This document shows positions 62,801 to 64,000 of a stretch of DNA of 64,000 nt, piece by piece; within the stretch, counting starts at the first letter, position 1; every line of letters starts with the position of its first letter. Position numbers and translations under genes: made by a program. This DNA comes from Pseudomonas sp. sp1636 (lineage in GTDB: Bacteria > Pseudomonadota > Gammaproteobacteria > Pseudomonadales > Pseudomonadaceae). A model generated the notes under the pieces. That model was not told the DNA's origin. It saw nothing but the letters and a program-made list of their open reading frames with translations, and searched no databases. The stretch lies in the NCBI RefSeq assembly GCF_030376615.1, contig NZ_JARRAB010000019.1, forward strand, positions 1 to 64,000, given 5' to 3'.

Positions 62801-64000
62801 TGGGATACTCGCGGGGCAACGCAGCCAGGCGCGCGGCGGTTTGCTGTAACAGCGGTTGGTCGAGCAGCGGCAGCGCCCAGATATCCATCTGCGGCTGTTC
62901 GACCACCGCTTCCAGCAGCAGCAACAGACGCTCGGCATAACGCTCGAGCGTGGCGTGCTCGAACAACGCCGTGGCGTACAGCCAGTCGACCCGCACCGAG
63001 TCCATCAGCTCGGTGACCTTGACCGAGATATCGGTCTTGGCCGGCAACACCGGCGAGGTTTCCTCGACCGCCTGGCAGCCGGGGATCAGATCGTTGAAGT
63101 CGACCCGCGCCTGATACACCAACATGATCTGGAAGATCGGGTTGATCGCCGTGTGGCGATCCATGCCGAGCGCCTCGCTGAGCGCTTCGAAGCGGTACAA
63201 CTGGTGATCGAAGGCTTCCAGGTCGTCCTTGCGGCAGGCTTGCAGGTACTCGGTAAAAGGCTGTTGTTCGGGCAGCTGGGTGCGCAGCACCAGGGTGTTG
63301 ACGAAGAAGCCCACCAGCCCTTCGATATCCGCACGCTCGCGGTACGCCAGCGGCGTGCCGATGACGATGTCGCGCTCGCCGCTGTGGCGCGCCAGCAGCA
63401 GGGCGAACAGCGCATGCAGGCCGATAAAGGGCGAGGTGTTGTGCTGCTGGCACAGCTGCTTGAAGCGCGCCCACAGGCCGTTGTCGATGGTCGAGAACAC
63501 CAGCTCGCCGCCGCTGGCCTGATGGGCCGGGCGCGGTTTGTCCAATGGCAGGCTGTGCACATCGGCGATGCCGCGCAGGCGCTCGACCCAGAAGGGTTTG
63601 AACTGCGCGTGGTAGTCGCGAAACAGCGGCGAATTGAACCAGCTGGCGTAGTCGATGTAGTTCAGCGCCGGGGCTTGCCAGTTCAATGGCTGACGATTCT
63701 GGAAGGCCAGAAACGCGGTCTTGAGATCGGCAAACATATTCTTCACCGACCAACCGTCGGAGATGATGTGGTGCTGGGTAATCAGCAGCACATGCTCCCG
63801 TGCGCCGAGGCGCAGCAGGTGCACGCGGGTCAGTTCGCCAGTGGTGAGATCGAAGGGCCGGTTGATCTCCTCGCGCACCCGTTGCGCCACCCGCGCCTCG
63901 CGGGCCTGCGACTCGAGTGCGGATAAATCCTCAACCGCCAGCGGCCACGGCCGGTGCGGCAGAATCTGCTGTTCGCCACGGCCCTGGGCATTGCGCACAA
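59826..64000 (-). CDS. nonribosomal peptide synthetase, C-A-T-E end (partial)
   Basis: At least 1,391 residues; runs off the right edge. Residue numbers count from there. Condensation domain with HHIISDG (residue ~76), adenylation domain with VIYTSGSSGLPKGV (~551), NMYGPTEATV and the A10 lysine in PLTPNGKLDLRQLP, carrier domain with LGGDSIL (Ser ~929), then an epimerisation domain: HHLVVDAVSWRIL (~1107), EGHGRE, RTLGWFTSMYP and NYLGS. It ends after that domain, so no thioesterase or carrier follows. My reading of the specificity residues is D-A-M-M-I-F-M-V-T-K, which I cannot assign. The module would add a D-amino acid. Confidence 0.93.
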   Translation of the reverse strand, partial: VRNAQGRGEQQILPHRPWPLAVEDLSALESQAREARVAQRVREEINRPFDLTTGELTRVHLLRLGAREHVLLITQHHIISDGWSVKNMFADLKTAFLAFQNRQPLNWQAPALNYIDYASWFNSPLFRDYHAQFKPFWVERLRGIADVHSLPLDKPRPAHQASGGELVFSTIDNGLWARFKQLCQQHNTSPFIGLHALFALLLARHSGERDIVIGTPLAYRERADIEGLVGFFVNTLVLRTQLPEQQPFTEYLQACRKDDLEAFDHQLYRFEALSEALGMDRHTAINPIFQIMLVYQARVDFNDLIPGCQAVEETSPVLPAKTDISVKVTELMDSVRVDWLYATALFEHATLERYAERLLLLLEAVVEQPQMDIWALPLLDQPLLQQTAARLAALPREYPNRRTALGLFEDRARLHPQRPALGFDEQAMSYAELDARANRLAHWLLSQGCGPGALLGVLARRENAFAVAILAIWKINAAYVPLDPAYPRERLQHILNDAGIELIVGQDEPPFALSAGVRWLDLQDASLQAQLDGMPPTPPALGHDPQQLAQVIYTSGSSGLPKGVMVEQGSLVNLLQDHAARLQLGPEARMFNCMSLSFDAGNMCALLPLTQGASLVWGEPDEDLLAQIERSASSHMIFPTALLAALPDSALPTVQAIGFGGEACPAGLLERWAGRLRLINMYGPTEATVTALCKHLQPGSSPSIGTPIDGMQALILDELGNLCPVGVPGELCLAGLGLARGYLNQPERTATVFREHRVAGVSLRLYHSGDRARLLANGDYEYLGRLDGQIKLRGYRIEPGEIEAQLSLSCPALHQVKVLVLREGRRQALVAYAVLKPGAEQPLVDALLHEVAQRLPEYMVPSSLLLLEQMPLTPNGKLDLRQLPKIDLAISGEHRPPATALEAEVLAIWQDVLSQPLGVQSDFFQLGGDSILSIQLTTRLRDAGYPCSVKEVFEAKTVRRLCRVLNGKREEVAVQAEQGVLTGELPLQPIQRWFFEQPLATPQHWNQGVLLRLPEDLEPMQLRGYLQRLLQHHDALRLAVTPNGQRYLENLPLAAPAILDYAELGEAGLQAALTELQSHFEPMLGRTLCWGLVENLAQGRGLFIACHHLVVDAVSWRILAADLARLHRGEALPAKTSSYRQWGQGLLAYVLQAGEQLRFWRERMAGMDYRIAPDWISAEPTRVHLLELEPELTRQLSQNATQVFACEMRSLLLAALTRTLSEMGLGQRQWILLEGHGREALDPSLDVSRTLGWFTSMYPLVLDNQADWAQLLGQCDERLREVPDKGVGYMPLRASLPEPNPLPLPPVALNYLGSARSGQGDWQPLPIAPGRPSAADNRSAELISLHGGIFDGRLTLRQIGCLRGDLSEQLLQRLRQQLTELARLAVAVPA

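Noticed and set aside
59826..63998. Several open frames of 200-370 codons on the plus strand inside the NRPS gene
   Set aside because: They are reverse-strand images of the synthetase and lack start signals and domains.

Overview
The window looks like chromosome of a Pseudomonas, probably of the P. aeruginosa/P. alcaligenes side of the genus. It is GC-rich, and from about 3.2 to 30.3 kb the gene order (LysR regulator, aspA, MocR-type regulator, two-subunit pyruvate carboxylase with its LysR regulator, RpiR-type regulator, zwf, GGDEF/EAL protein, uvrD) matches, from memory, the P. aeruginosa PA5428-PA5443 region. The first 2.6 kb is different: AT-rich integron gene cassettes separated by attC sites, with no integrase in the window. 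This is the tail of a sedentary chromosomal integron. Its cassettes encode small membrane proteins of unknown function and an HNH nuclease that may be a defence protein. A relic of a REP-associated tyrosine transposase follows.

From 3.2 to 24.9 kb lies central nitrogen and carbon metabolism. Aspartate ammonia-lyase, an alanine/glycine:sodium symporter, a type I asparaginase and a glutaminase together convert amides and aspartate to ammonia, glutamate and fumarate. They are mixed with a MocR regulator, a PaiB-like flavoprotein and three GNAT acetyltransferases, two of which are close paralogues. An intact REP-associated transposase sits between two copies of a repeat. Next comes an SbtA/SbtB-type bicarbonate transporter and its PII-like partner, directly beside the bicarbonate-using pyruvate carboxylase genes. 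A HexR-like repressor then faces a second-type zwf across a perfect HexR-like operator.

From 24.9 to 42 kb are a large c-di-GMP protein, UvrD, an orphan TRAP binding protein, a TetR-like regulator, a Tim44-like protein and a SUKH protein. An amine-utilisation cluster follows (GntR/FadR regulator, short-chain dehydrogenase, class III aminotransferase, glutamine-synthetase-like ligase, second dehydrogenase) with two matching operator palindromes in its divergent promoter. Then come a thioesterase, a DUF3301 protein, a class D beta-lactamase and an alpha/beta hydrolase.

From 42.2 to 48.6 kb, two near-identical 253-bp direct repeats bracket a hydrolase, a TetR regulator and a DUF1329/DUF1302 envelope pair. 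Immediately after the second copy is a gene for a secreted medium-chain-length polyhydroxyalkanoate depolymerase. A COG0523 metal GTPase gene and a 301-bp MITE-like element follow.

From 50.2 kb to the end is a siderophore locus: an FhuF-type ferric reductase, an MFS exporter, a TonB-dependent receptor, a complete FecBCD-type ABC importer, and, convergent with these, a stand-alone adenylation protein and the C-terminal part of a nonribosomal peptide synthetase that ends in an epimerisation domain. The synthetase runs off the right edge, so the product cannot be named. No rRNA, tRNA or CRISPR array was seen.
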